DNA from: Candidatus Stramentimicrobium fermentans
Lineage (GTDB): Bacteria > Atribacterota > Phoenicimicrobiia > Phoenicimicrobiales > Stramentimicrobiaceae
Direction of reading: 5' to 3'
Assembly (NCBI GenBank): GCA_012520575.1
Contig: JAAYOB010000023.1
Location: 68,403-132,402, forward strand
DNA length: 64,000 bases
The position numbers and the translations under genes are program-made. The notes under the pieces are model-generated. The model was not told where the DNA came from. It made no database searches and saw only the letters and a list, made by a program, of their open reading frames with translations. Positions 40,719-51,610 of the stretch are shown piece after piece. The first letter of the stretch is position 1; each line of letters begins with the position of its first letter.

Positions 40719-41489
40719 TTAGATTAAACCGTTACTATCATTGTATTTTACTAATCTGGCAAAGGTGTCTGCCTGTAGACTCGCTCCACCGACCAGAGCA
40801 CCATCAATATCCGGTTCAGCCATAAGGGCTTTGATATTGTCTGGGTTAACGCTCCCTCCATATAAGATTCTGACCTGTTCGGCGGTTTTTTTACCATACT
40901 TATCCTTTAATAATTTACGGAGATATTTAATCATATCTTGGGCATCCCGAGGTGTTGCCGCTTTACCGGTACCGATAGCCCAGATAGGTTCATAGGCAAA
41001 CACTGCCCTGCCAGCATCTAATGGTTTTAAGATAGAGAAGATGGCTTCTACTTCTTCCTTAACTACTTTCTGTGCTATACCTTCGTTCCTCTCTTTTAGT
41101 TTTTCTCCCACGCAAATAATCGGCTTAAGTCCAAAATCAAGGGCCTGCTGTACCTTTCTGGCAATATCTTTTGAATTCTCCTGAAAGTATTCTCTTCTCT
41201 CGGAATGACCAAGAATTACATAACTGCAACCGATGTTCTGCAGCATACGAGCAGATATTTCTCCCGTATAGGCACCATCGTTCTGAAAATAAAGATTCTG
41301 GGCACCCAGAAGTATATTGGAATCCTGAATTAATTCCCGGGCAACCCACAAAGAGGTGTAAGGCGGGCAAATAACAATCTCGGTCTTGCGATAATCTTTC
41401 AAAAATTCTGTCAAATCAGTTATCAAGGGAATACTTTCGGTAATAGTCTTATTCATTTTCCAGTTTCCCACCATTAAAGGTTTACGCAT
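40719..41489 (-). CDS. tpiA: Triosephosphate isomerase
   Basis: Interconverts dihydroxyacetone phosphate and glyceraldehyde 3-phosphate in glycolysis. 256 residues; NWKMNKT at 8-14, catalytic His in YVILGHSERR near 91, catalytic Glu in AYEPIWAIGTGKAATP near 165-180, and LYGGSVNPDNI near 209. 137 bases after gap; phosphoglycerate kinase, usually between them, is not here. Confidence 0.97.
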   Translation of the reverse strand: MRKPLMVGNWKMNKTITESIPLITDLTEFLKDYRKTEIVICPPYTSLWVARELIQDSNILLGAQNLYFQNDGAYTGEISARMLQNIGCSYVILGHSERREYFQENSKDIARKVQQALDFGLKPIICVGEKLKERNEGIAQKVVKEEVEAIFSILKPLDAGRAVFAYEPIWAIGTGKAATPRDAQDMIKYLRKLLKDKYGKKTAEQVRILYGGSVNPDNIKALMAEPDIDGALVGGASLQADTFARLVKYNDSNGLI

Positions 41490-41626
41490 CTACAAATCTC
41501 CTCTCTTCAGGAACATAAATTATTATCATAATTGTGAGAATTTGTGTTCATTTCTTATTGCCTGTTATCGGTATCAACGGTTAAGATTCAAGAATAACTC
41601 TAATATATTATTTAAAACTCTACAGC

Positions 41627-42661
<1,035 letters not shown>

Positions 42662-44128
42662 TTAATTATACCTTTTACGTAATCTCGCAGAAGGTATATC
42701 CATTAGTTTTCGATACTTAGCTACCGTTCTACGTGCTACTTTTACTCTTTCCTTCTCTTGTAATATTTCAGTTAATTCTTGATCTGAATAAGGACAAATA
42801 GTGTCTTCCTCTAGAATATATTTTTTTATTAAATTTTTTATTATTTCATTGGATATTGGTCCATTGTTTGCCTGGGGTAGACCTTTAGAAAAGAAGTATT
42901 TCAGCTCATAGACACCCCTGGGTAATTGTATCTTTTTAGATTTGATGGCCCTGGAAATGGTAGACTTATTTAAACCCAGAGCATCTGCTGCCTGTTCTAA
43001 GGATAATGGCTTCAAGTAAATGACTCCATTTTCCAAAAATTCCTGCTGATAGCTGATTATAAATCTGACTATCTTAAAAATAGTATTTCTTCTTTGCTCT
43101 ATACAGCGTAAAATCCAGCGTGCAGTGCTAATTTTTTCCTTCAAATAATCCAGGGTTTTTTGAGTTTCCAGCAACTTTTCCTGTGAAAGTGTCTTCTGGT
43201 TTCCTGACTTCCGGACCTGCTGATACTCAAACAGCATTTTTTCATAGAATGAGTTAATCTTGATACCGTTAAAATTATTCTTATGTTCAAAAATTTCGTA
43301 TTGATTATCTATTCTTTTTATTATAATATCCGGAACTAAAAATTTAGTCTCCTGATACTGTGAAAAGACACGGCCCGGCTTCGGATTAAATTCTTTCTTT
43401 AAAACATCCAACAAATGTTGTATTTCGGGAAATGTGAGTTCCAGTTCACGTCCGATAGTTTTAAAATCCTTCCTGGACAGTTCATCTAAATATGAGAGTA
43501 CTAATTCCTTAAGGAATCTCTTTTCGGGCAGTTCCTTTTGCTTTAATTGCAGCAACAGGCACTCTTTTAGATTTCTGGCTCCTAAGCCAGGTAGAGAACA
43601 ATTTTGAATGAGAGTCAGTATTTGCCTGACTTTCTTTTCCGGTATCCTTAAATCAGAAGCTGCTTCTTTGCAACTAATGGTTAAATAACCATTATAATCA
43701 ATATTACCAATCAAGTATTCTCCAATTTTATAATCTAATTCGTCATTTACTAATACTCCAAAATTTTGCCGAAGGTGTTCCTCTAAAGAGGTTTTATTTA
43801 AAATGGTATCTAATTGTCTTCCCTCTCGTTTCTGTTCATTAGCGTCAATTTTTTTATTAGTGGTAAGCCCTTTCCATCTGACAAGATAGTCTAACAGGAA
43901 ATTGTCATCACTCTCTTTATTATCACTACTACGATCTCTTTTAGTGGTATCTTCGCCTGGGGAATCAGTTCGGTTAAAAATTATCTCTAAAACCGGATTT
44001 TCCTGAGCTTCTTTTTCCAGCCACCTATTTAATTCTATTATATTCATCTGCAATATTTTAATAGATTGATACATCTGGGGCGAGAGTTGTAACTGCTGCC
44101 TTTGTTCTAACAATAGGTTCTGTTCCAT
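42662..44128 (-). CDS. rpoN: RNA polymerase sigma-54 factor
   Basis: Alternative sigma factor that needs an AAA+ activator. Region I is Gln/Leu rich (LLLEQRQQLQLSPQMYQSIK, then LQMNIIELNRWL); the core-binding domain is in the middle, and the C-terminal HTH and RpoN box (VKVARRTVAKYRKLM) end the protein. I choose ATG 44128, with AAGGG six bases upstream, over an in-frame TTG at 44149. 488 residues. No sigma-54 activator or clear TGGCAC-N5-TTGCA promoter was noticed in this window. Neighbour of gap and whiA. Confidence 0.95.
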   Translation of the reverse strand: MEQNLLLEQRQQLQLSPQMYQSIKILQMNIIELNRWLEKEAQENPVLEIIFNRTDSPGEDTTKRDRSSDNKESDDNFLLDYLVRWKGLTTNKKIDANEQKREGRQLDTILNKTSLEEHLRQNFGVLVNDELDYKIGEYLIGNIDYNGYLTISCKEAASDLRIPEKKVRQILTLIQNCSLPGLGARNLKECLLLQLKQKELPEKRFLKELVLSYLDELSRKDFKTIGRELELTFPEIQHLLDVLKKEFNPKPGRVFSQYQETKFLVPDIIIKRIDNQYEIFEHKNNFNGIKINSFYEKMLFEYQQVRKSGNQKTLSQEKLLETQKTLDYLKEKISTARWILRCIEQRRNTIFKIVRFIISYQQEFLENGVIYLKPLSLEQAADALGLNKSTISRAIKSKKIQLPRGVYELKYFFSKGLPQANNGPISNEIIKNLIKKYILEEDTICPYSDQELTEILQEKERVKVARRTVAKYRKLMDIPSARLRKRYN

Positions 44129-44270
44129 TAGCATCCCTTGATTCCACAAAATATGATTCTAACTTTTAGACAGTATTATACCACTTTTACGCAACTTTGG
44201 TTTTTGTCTGGCGATCTAATTTTAACATTAACACCGATAAGGATAATTTTTACTTTAATGTAGTATCTGT

Positions 44271-45203
44271 TTAGAGGTAGTCCCCAGCCAGTTGTTCAAT
44301 TTTTTTCAGACGATGATAAATCCCGGACTTTGTGATGCCCCCTCCCAGAATATTGGCCAGTTCCTGAATACTGGCATAGGGGTTTTCTAAACGGATTTTT
44401 GCCACTTCCCTGAGATTAGGAGGTAAGTTTTCCAGACCAATATTTTTTTGTACTGTTTCGATGAATAGTAATTGTTGAGAAGCTGATAATATAGTCTTGT
44501 CAAGGTTAGCTGTTTCGCAATTAACCAGTCTGTTTACAGTATTCAATAAGTCTTTGCGTGCAATAATATCCTGAAGATTCAATAAAGCCCTTTGTACTCC
44601 TAAAAAGCGTAAAAATTCAAATATCTGCTCATTTTTCTTGATATAAACAGTCCACTCCTTTTGCCAGAAACTTATTTTGGTAGAAAAAGAGGAATCATGC
44701 ATGATACTTCTGACCATTTGAGCTATATCTTTGGAAGGACAGGCAATCTCCAAGTGATACATCCTTTCCGGATCATTTACAAAGCCACCTGCTAAAAAAG
44801 CACCTCTTAGAAAATCCTTACCAGAAAACTTGTCTGTTATTATTTTATCCTTTCCCTCTCCTATGCTCTTTCTAATTAATTCCCCCTTACCATTATAAAT
44901 TAATCCAAATTGTTCTAAAACAAATTTTGTTTTTCCGGTATCAGGAATAACTATATTATAAATCTTTCTCTTCCTGTTTTTATTGTTCGAGCTTACTCGG
45001 GCTTCAAAGTGAAAAACTTTCTTCAATAAAAGATAAACAACTTTAACCATAACCGGATTATCCAGAATAATCAGCAATTGATTATTGAGAGGACTAATTC
45101 TGCCATTCATAATAACAAAAGCAAGTAATTCGCTCTTTTGTTCATAATCCTTTTGGGGGATAATACGGGCTAATTCTTGTTTTACCAAAGGTGAAAAATA
45201 CAA
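44271..45203 (-). CDS. whiA: WhiA-family DNA-binding protein
   Basis: Homing-endonuclease-like (LAGLIDADG-derived) N-terminal domain fused to a C-terminal helix-turn-helix. 310 residues; SGKDFLRGAFLAGGFVNDPE near residue 127 is the family signature, and the C-terminal LENPYASIQELANILGGGIT and KSGIYHRLKK form the HTH. Acts in cell division or metabolism control in Gram-positive relatives. TTG start at 45203 with AAGGAG upstream; abuts the yvcK stop directly. Part of the widespread rapZ-yvcK-whiA group. Confidence 0.95.
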   Translation of the reverse strand: MYFSPLVKQELARIIPQKDYEQKSELLAFVIMNGRISPLNNQLLIILDNPVMVKVVYLLLKKVFHFEARVSSNNKNRKRKIYNIVIPDTGKTKFVLEQFGLIYNGKGELIRKSIGEGKDKIITDKFSGKDFLRGAFLAGGFVNDPERMYHLEIACPSKDIAQMVRSIMHDSSFSTKISFWQKEWTVYIKKNEQIFEFLRFLGVQRALLNLQDIIARKDLLNTVNRLVNCETANLDKTILSASQQLLFIETVQKNIGLENLPPNLREVAKIRLENPYASIQELANILGGGITKSGIYHRLKKIEQLAGDYL

Positions 45204-46499
45204 TTATTTTTTCTCCTTATGTATAGTATCTATGATGAGTTCAGCTAATCTTCCAGAATGGTGCCGGGCAAAATTATATTCTGATAATAGCTTCTGTCTT
45301 ATTATTTTGGTCCTCTGATCTAAATCGGTAGGTAAGTCATCTTTAACCATATGGGCATCTTCTTTTTGATATTTTGCGGCTACCTTTTTACTTATTCTCT
45401 CGCTATTGATCACTACATAATCTAAGCAATTGTGCGGCAGGTATTTTATAATTTCCCTTACATGCATAGAAGCAGTGTAATCATCAGTCTCGCCCGGCTG
45501 AGTCATGACATTACAGATATACATTTTAAGTGCTTTAGCCTGACAAATTGTCTCCGGGACATCTTTAACCAGCAGGTTACAAATTACACTGGTATATAGA
45601 CTTCCGGGACCAAGAATGATCATATCAGCCTCTCGGATAGCCTGAAGCGCCTCCGGTGAGGGCAGGACCGAGGAGGGTTCCAAAAAAATACTCTCAATTC
45701 CGCTTTTATACCGAGAGATTTTATCTTCACCTTTAATAATTTGCTGATTTTTTAATCTGGCACAGAGAGCAACATTTTCTATCGATGAAGGCAGTACTTT
45801 ACCTCTAATAGCCAGTATTTCACTCGATTTTTCAACGGCCTTAGAGAATTCACCGCTTACTTCAGACATAGCAGTAATAAATAGGTTGCCAAAACTATGT
45901 CCCTTCAGACTACCATTACTAAATCTGTACTGGAATAACTTTTTCATTAATAATTCTTCCGTGGAAAGAGCTACCAAGCAGTTTCGGATATCGCCGGGGG
46001 GCAGTACACCTAATTCATCTCTTAATCTACCGGAGCTGCCGCCACTATCAAAAGCAGTTACTATGGCTGTGATATTACTGGTAAACTGCTTTAAACCTCT
46101 CAATAGAGTGTAAAGACCAGTCCCTCCACCAATCACTACTATGCGTGGTCCTTTTTCTAATCTCCTCTGTTCATAGATAATTTCCGGCAACTGATCTACC
46201 TGCTTAGGGATAATGAGTTTTAAAATAGAGCGATTCACATTGGAGATACCTAAAATTATTAGCAGTGAGCCGGAGATTAGTAAGATTAAACCGGAAAAAA
46301 GGGGGGCGATACTATAATAGATAAAAAGGTTTTTTATCTGATTCTTTATCCATAAAAACCCTGAGAGGTCAATAAGATATATTAAGCCCACCGCCATAAA
46401 TATTATGCCCAGTAAAACAATGAGCAAGAAACGTTTTACTCTCATTCCGGGATAAAACCACTTTACCAGTGATTTTAAATAGTAGCTTCTTTTTATCAT
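45204..46499 (-). CDS. yvcK: YvcK/CofD-like gluconeogenesis factor with membrane anchor
   Basis: Protein needed for cell shape and growth on gluconeogenic carbon, binding UDP-GlcNAc in known cases. 431 residues. Two N-terminal transmembrane helices (about 20-42 and 62-85) precede the CofD-like domain, whose IVVIGGGTGLYTLLRGLKQF near 120 and AFDSGGSSGRLRDELGVLPP near 150 bind nucleotide. The membrane anchor is an addition seen in some lineages. Between rapZ (13 bases) and whiA (0 bases). Confidence 0.95.
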   Translation of the reverse strand: MIKRSYYLKSLVKWFYPGMRVKRFLLIVLLGIIFMAVGLIYLIDLSGFLWIKNQIKNLFIYYSIAPLFSGLILLISGSLLIILGISNVNRSILKLIIPKQVDQLPEIIYEQRRLEKGPRIVVIGGGTGLYTLLRGLKQFTSNITAIVTAFDSGGSSGRLRDELGVLPPGDIRNCLVALSTEELLMKKLFQYRFSNGSLKGHSFGNLFITAMSEVSGEFSKAVEKSSEILAIRGKVLPSSIENVALCARLKNQQIIKGEDKISRYKSGIESIFLEPSSVLPSPEALQAIREADMIILGPGSLYTSVICNLLVKDVPETICQAKALKMYICNVMTQPGETDDYTASMHVREIIKYLPHNCLDYVVINSERISKKVAAKYQKEDAHMVKDDLPTDLDQRTKIIRQKLLSEYNFARHHSGRLAELIIDTIHKEKK

Positions 46500-46512
46500 T
46501 TTTCACTTTACT

Positions 46513-47400
46513 TTATTGCTTTTGTCGAGATATTTTTTCTTCCCTTCTGATATCTCTATGCCTGAAAAAAACAGGATACCCTTTCTGTTTCAACTGGTGG
46601 GCCAATTTATTTACCATAAATACTGAACGGTGTCTACCTCCGGTACAACCAATAGCAATTGATAGATAGTTTTTTCCTTCTTTAATATAATAAGGTATTA
46701 AAGAATCAATTAGCATAAAGAATTGTTTACTGGCTTGTTCCGTGATTGGAAATTGCCATAAATATTCTTGGACTTTTTTATCATTTCCGGAAAGCTCGCT
46801 GAGTGTGCTTTCATAAAAAGGATTAGGCAGGAACCGTACATCTAAAATAAGGTCAACATCAATGGGCAAACCATATTTATAGCCAAAAGACATCAGGCTA
46901 ATCTGCATTTGGTCAACTGACCCTTGTTGAAAGTATTCGCGAATCTCTGCACTGAGCTGCCTGGGATCAAATCCAGAGGTATCAATGATTATACTTGCTC
47001 TGGATTTTAAATCATTCAATTTTTTCCGCTCCTCTTGTATATTCACTAAGATACTGGGAGAGGTCCGTAGGGGGTGCTTTCTTCTGGTCTCTCCAAATCT
47101 CCGCACTATAACCTCATCTCTGGCTTCTAAAAATAGTATTTTCGGAGAAATATTCATGGTTTTCAGCTCTTCTAATGATTGAACCAGATCCCGTAAAAAT
47201 ATTTCTCCTCTGATATCAACAACAAAAGCTACTTTAGATAGTTTACCTTTGGATTTCAGGCATAGCTCAGAGAATTTGGGAATTAACTGGGGAGGCATAT
47301 TGTCAACACAAAAAAAATCCATATCTTCAAATACTTTAATGGCAACACTTTTGCCGGCACCAGACATTCCACTGATAATAATAAGTTGAAAGTTACTCAT
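46513..47400 (-). CDS. rapZ: RapZ/YvcJ-type nucleotide-binding protein
   Basis: P-loop protein that binds nucleotides and, in E. coli, controls small RNA decay in amino-sugar regulation. Walker A IIISGMSGAGKSVA at residues 7-20, VVDIRGEIFL near 64, and the C-terminal IAIGCTGGRHRSVFMVNKLA near 250-269. I place the start at ATG 47400; an in-frame GTG at 47421 overlaps the argS stop and is an alternative. 295 residues. First of rapZ-yvcK-whiA. Confidence 0.94.
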   Translation of the reverse strand: MSNFQLIIISGMSGAGKSVAIKVFEDMDFFCVDNMPPQLIPKFSELCLKSKGKLSKVAFVVDIRGEIFLRDLVQSLEELKTMNISPKILFLEARDEVIVRRFGETRRKHPLRTSPSILVNIQEERKKLNDLKSRASIIIDTSGFDPRQLSAEIREYFQQGSVDQMQISLMSFGYKYGLPIDVDLILDVRFLPNPFYESTLSELSGNDKKVQEYLWQFPITEQASKQFFMLIDSLIPYYIKEGKNYLSIAIGCTGGRHRSVFMVNKLAHQLKQKGYPVFFRHRDIRREEKISRQKQ

Positions 47401-47417
47401 GTAAACTATTATTTCCT

Positions 47418-49106
47418 TCACATTTTTTCAGGAGCTTGAATACCTAGTAAAGAGAGTGAATTCTCTAAGACAATTTTAATACAGCTAATCAGATAAAGGC
47501 GGGCTAAGGAGAGTTTTTTATCCTCACCAATCACTTTATATTCGGTATAATATTTATGAAATAGGCTGGCTAATTCATGTAAATAGCCGGCAATTAAATA
47601 GGGTTTACGCTGCTCCGCACTTCTCTCCACTATCTTTTTAAATTGACCTAATTTTTTAATAATCTCCAATTCTTCTTTTTTATCTAATAGCACTAAGTCG
47701 ATACTATCCTTATTCCAGTCATTTAAAACTATATTTCTGGCACTGCCCTTTTCTATTATACTGCAAATACGGGCATAGGCATACTGGATATAAAAAACAG
47801 GGTTTTCCAGGGATTGGGATTTGGCAATATCCAGATTAAATTCGGTATGACTATCATGGCTATTCATCAGGAAAAAATATCTGGCTACATCCGTGCCTAC
47901 CTCTTTTAGCAAATCTTTTAAGGTGATGAATTGCCCTCCCCGGGTACTCATACCGATTATTTGTCCTGCCCTCACTAAGGTAACAAATTGCACCAGAAGC
48001 ACCTGGAAAGAATCTTTGGCATAACCTAAGGCCTGAATGGCAGCTTTCATCCTGTTGATGTAACCATGGTGGTCAGAGCCCCATATATCGATTAAAGTGG
48101 TAAAGCCTCTCCGGTATTTATCATCATGGTAGGCAATATCAGAAGCGAAATAAGTATCTTCCCCATTCTCCTTAGTTACTACCCTGTCTTTTTCATCTCC
48201 AAAATCGGTCGATTTAAACCACAGAGCGCCTTTACTCGAAAAAATAAAGCCCTTTTGATTTAATTTCTCGATAACTGTCTGTACCCTGTTTTGGACATAT
48301 AGTGATTCTTCGCTAAACCAATTATCAAATTTGACTCCAAAGGCAATTAGGTCTTCTCTGATATCTGCTAAAATTCTCTGCTTGGCATAATCCCTAACAA
48401 AGCGTTTTGTTCCGGAATCAATTTTACCTTTAAATTTGTCTTGATTTTTTTCTTTAATTTCTTGTGCTATTGTAACAATATAGTCTCCCTGATATCCATT
48501 TTCCGGAAAGACTACTTCTTCCCCGCAGAGCTGTCTATAACGGGCCAAAACTGACTCACCGAGAAGGTCTATCTGTTTACCATGATCATTAATATAATAT
48601 TCTGTAGCAACTTGATAACCGGCAGCGGCTAAGATTCTGGATAATGAATCTCCCACCACTGCACACTTTCCATGTCCAATATGTAACGGACCGGTGGGAT
48701 TCACACTAACATACTCCACTAATACTTTCTCGCCATTGCCTCTCTTGGAATGACCATATTTTTCTTTTTCAGAAATAATTTCAAGTAATAGACCATAGAA
48801 TAAATCTTTCCGAAAATAAAAATTAATAAAACCAGGTCCCTCTATTTTAATTTTCTCAAATATTTCTGGGTTGTTCTGTTCCGCTTCCCGGCCAATGAAC
48901 TGAGCTATATTTTTAGCATTTCCTTCTAGCAGTCCTGACAGTTGTAAAGCAATATTGGTAGAAAGATGACCATGTGCCGGATTTTTGGGAATAGTTAAGA
49001 TAATTTTTGGAATAGCTTTCAGTTCAATCTTATTATTTTCTAGATATTGTGTTACAGCCCTACTAATAATCTGTTTTAAGTTATCGTCATTGGCTTTATC
49101 AAACAA
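47418..49106 (-). CDS. argS: Arginyl-tRNA synthetase
   Basis: Class I synthetase charging tRNA-Arg; one substrate tRNA lies just upstream (49179-49254). 562 residues; the N-terminal Add-1 domain starts the protein, the HIGH motif is NPTGPLHIGHGKCAVVGDS near 130-148, and the KMSK-loop region reads IIGMSTRGGQFITL near 372, where the first Lys is replaced by Gly, a deviation seen in many ArgRS enzymes. The C-terminal anticodon-binding DALR domain is complete (ARLYLISCIKIVLENSLSLL). TTG start at 49106 with AGAGG upstream. Confidence 0.96.
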   Translation of the reverse strand: MFDKANDDNLKQIISRAVTQYLENNKIELKAIPKIILTIPKNPAHGHLSTNIALQLSGLLEGNAKNIAQFIGREAEQNNPEIFEKIKIEGPGFINFYFRKDLFYGLLLEIISEKEKYGHSKRGNGEKVLVEYVSVNPTGPLHIGHGKCAVVGDSLSRILAAAGYQVATEYYINDHGKQIDLLGESVLARYRQLCGEEVVFPENGYQGDYIVTIAQEIKEKNQDKFKGKIDSGTKRFVRDYAKQRILADIREDLIAFGVKFDNWFSEESLYVQNRVQTVIEKLNQKGFIFSSKGALWFKSTDFGDEKDRVVTKENGEDTYFASDIAYHDDKYRRGFTTLIDIWGSDHHGYINRMKAAIQALGYAKDSFQVLLVQFVTLVRAGQIIGMSTRGGQFITLKDLLKEVGTDVARYFFLMNSHDSHTEFNLDIAKSQSLENPVFYIQYAYARICSIIEKGSARNIVLNDWNKDSIDLVLLDKKEELEIIKKLGQFKKIVERSAEQRKPYLIAGYLHELASLFHKYYTEYKVIGEDKKLSLARLYLISCIKIVLENSLSLLGIQAPEKM

Positions 49107-49178
49107 TTTGGTTTATCCTCTCATTTTTGCTAGTTTTCATAGTTTATATTTTTTCTTAGTGTAGGATTAAAACAATAG

Positions 49179-49254
49179 TGGAGCGCCCGAGAAGAGTCGA
49201 ACTTCCAACACGGGGCTTAGGAAGCCCCTGCTCTATCCATTGAGCTACGGGCGC
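49179..49254 (-). tRNA. tRNA-Arg (anticodon CCU)
   Basis: Acceptor GCGCCCG/CGGGCGC, D-arm AGCTCAATGGATAGAGC, anticodon stem GGGGC/GCCCC with loop TTCCTAA giving CCU, T-arm GAAGTTCGACTCTTC, discriminator U and encoded CCA. Reads AGG codons. Confidence 0.95.
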
Positions 49255-49620
49255 TTGAAATGGCTTTTAGCTATCAGTTTTCGGACTAAAACTGGAAAAG
49301 CAATGCCATGCAAAGATTATTACAGTTACTTGACACCAGCGCGATTACCAATAGGCTGAACATTGCCTTTTTAGTACATTCAAATATCACCGATTTTTTT
49401 AAAAGTTTACTCTTAACTAATGCTCCGTAGTTTTATTCTGCAATATTATATTCTGATATAATTTTTGGATTTTGGTGTAAAAATAATATGATTTTGAAAA
49501 TTTTTACTGCACACTATTTTAACACAAAAACTGTTGATTAACAATTTGCTCTTGCACGTATTATGGGGAAATTTCTGATGCAGACTCTAATTTTTTATTA
49601 TTCAGCGAAGATATTTTTGG
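49255..49620. other. Intergenic region between tRNA-Arg and oppF
   Basis: 366 AT-rich bases with no gene. A stem CAGTTTT/AAAACTG near 49275-49294 is the only clear inverted repeat, and it lacks a following T-run. Presumably holds the tRNA-Arg promoter and the end of the opp transcript. Confidence 0.5.
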
Positions 49621-50586
49621 TCAATAGAGGTGACATGCTACAAAATGTCCTTCTTCTATTTCTATAAACTCAGGTTCTGCTTTAGAACATATTTCCATCA
49701 CTTTGGGACAGCGGGGATGAAAATGGCAGCCCTTGGGTGGATCAACAGGGCTGGGTACATCTCCGGGCAATAAAATTCGGTGTCTCTTGTAATCAGGGTT
49801 GGGTACCGGTACTGCGGAGACCAATGCCTGAGCATATGGGTGCATGGTCTTCTGAAAAAATTTTTTAGTTGGCGCAATCTCCACCATCTTACCCAAATAC
49901 ATAACTGCAACACGGTCACTGACAAATTTAATAACACTCAAATCGTGGGCAATAAAGAGATATGTTAAGTTAAACTCTTTTTGTAATTCTTTAAACAGAT
50001 TAATTATCTGCGAACGAATAGAAACATCCAGTGCTGATACTGCTTCATCACAAATAATTATTTTAGGGTCCAAAGCCAGAGCCCGGGCGATTCCTATTCT
50101 CTGCCTCTGTCCGCCGCTAAATTCATGCGGGAAACGGTCCATACTATTAGCGGATATCCCAACCCTTTCCAGTACCTCTCCGACTTTCTTCATTCTCTTT
50201 TTATTATCCAATAAATTGTGTACTACCAAACCTTCCGCTATAATATTCTTTATTTTCATTCTGGGGTTGAGAGAGCTATAAGGGTCCTGGAATATCATCT
50301 GCAAATCTTTCCTATAATCTCTCATCTTTTTTTTACTGATTCTGGCAATATTCTCTCCTTGATAGATTATTTCTCCACTGGTTGGTTCTTCTAAACGAAA
50401 CATAGTTAAAGCAGCAGTTGACTTGCCACACCCTGATTCACCGACCAGCCCAAGAGTTTCCCCTTCATAAATGTCAAAACTGATATCATCTACTGCCTTT
50501 ACCCATCCGGCGATAGTTCGAAATACCCCTTTTCTGATAGGAAAATATTTTACTAAATTCTTGACTGAGATTAATCGATTATTCAA
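49621..50586 (-). CDS. oppF: Oligopeptide ABC transporter ATP-binding protein OppF
   Basis: One of two ATPases of a peptide importer. 321 residues; Walker [16 protein letters not shown] near 48, signature [14 protein letters not shown] near 155, Walker [15 protein letters not shown] near 174, and the oligopeptide-specific C-terminal domain with [14 protein letters not shown], whose cysteines resemble the [4Fe-4S] site found in Opp/Dpp ATPases. TTG start at 50586 overlaps oppD by eight bases. Confidence 0.93.
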   Translation of the reverse strand: MNNRLISVKNLVKYFPIRKGVFRTIAGWVKAVDDISFDIYEGETLGLVGESGCGKSTAALTMFRLEEPTSGEIIYQGENIARISKKKMRDYRKDLQMIFQDPYSSLNPRMKIKNIIAEGLVVHNLLDNKKRMKKVGEVLERVGISANSMDRFPHEFSGGQRQRIGIARALALDPKIIICDEAVSALDVSIRSQIINLFKELQKEFNLTYLFIAHDLSVIKFVSDRVAVMYLGKMVEIAPTKKFFQKTMHPYAQALVSAVPVPNPDYKRHRILLPGDVPSPVDPPKGCHFHPRCPKVMEICSKAEPEFIEIEEGHFVACHLY

Positions 50587-51610
50587 CTAAAGAAAGCCTC
50601 CTACTAAAACCAATCTTTTTGCTCTCTTCTCTTACTTTATCTACATACCAGCAGCGGACCAAGTGACCATCTTCAACTCCGGTCAACTCCGGTTCTTCCC
50701 TCTGACAGATTTCGGTAGCAAATACGCAACGGGGATGAAACTTACATCCTGTAGGAAAACAAAGACAGTCCGGTACCATGCCCGGTATTGACTCCAATTT
50801 TTCCATTTCTAAGTCTAAACGGGGTATAGAGGTAAGCAAACCGAAGGTATAAGGGTGGAGAGGGTTGAAGAATATCGTTCGTGTATCACTATGCTCCACT
50901 ATCTTGCCAGCATACATTACAGCTATTCGGTCAGCAATCTCTGCTATTACTCCTAAGTCATGTGTTATCATAATCAAAGAACTATTAAACTGTTTTAATA
51001 GATTTTTCATCAACTCCAGTATCTGAGCCTGAATGGTAACATCCAAAGCCGTCGTCGGCTCATCGGCTATTAATAAACTTGGATTACAGGCTAAAGCCAT
51101 AGCAATCATTGCCCTCTGCCTCATCCCTCCACTTAATTGGTGGGGATATTCGTCAAACCTTTGCTCCGGAATTGGAATACCTACCTGTTTTAAAAGCTCT
51201 ATTACTTTTGTTCGTGCCTCTTGGTTACCCATCTTATAGTGTATTTTTAATACCTCTGAAATTTGAAAACCAATAGTTAAAACCGGATTTAAGGAGGTCA
51301 TCGGCTCCTGAAAAATCATACCAATCTCTTTTCCTCTAATTTTACGCATCTGGTCTTCACTTTTCTGCAGTAAATCATCCCCTTTAAAGATAACTTCCCC
51401 TCCTACTACCTTTCCCGGATAATCAAGCAGTCTGACAACAGAAAAAGCAGTAACACTTTTACCGCACCCTGATTCACCGACCAACCCAAGTGTTTCCCCC
51501 TGGAATATGTCAAAATCAACACCATCGACAGCCTTGGCAATGCCATTTTCAGTAAAAAAATGGGTTTTTAGATCTTTTATTTCCAGAATTTTTTGTTTCC
51601 GTTCTACCAT
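50579..51610 (-). CDS. oppD: Oligopeptide ABC transporter ATP-binding protein OppD
   Basis: Partner ATPase of OppF. 343 residues; Walker [17 protein letters not shown] near 41, signature LSGGMRQRAMIAMALA near 163, Walker B LLIADEPTTALDVTIQ near 183, and C-terminal CKFHPRCVFATEICQ. Starts at ATG 51610, one base into the oppC stop (TAATG). Confidence 0.93.
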   Translation of the reverse strand: MVERKQKILEIKDLKTHFFTENGIAKAVDGVDFDIFQGETLGLVGESGCGKSVTAFSVVRLLDYPGKVVGGEVIFKGDDLLQKSEDQMRKIRGKEIGMIFQEPMTSLNPVLTIGFQISEVLKIHYKMGNQEARTKVIELLKQVGIPIPEQRFDEYPHQLSGGMRQRAMIAMALACNPSLLIADEPTTALDVTIQAQILELMKNLLKQFNSSLIMITHDLGVIAEIADRIAVMYAGKIVEHSDTRTIFFNPLHPYTFGLLTSIPRLDLEMEKLESIPGMVPDCLCFPTGCKFHPRCVFATEICQREEPELTGVEDGHLVRCWYVDKVREESKKIGFSRRLSLVE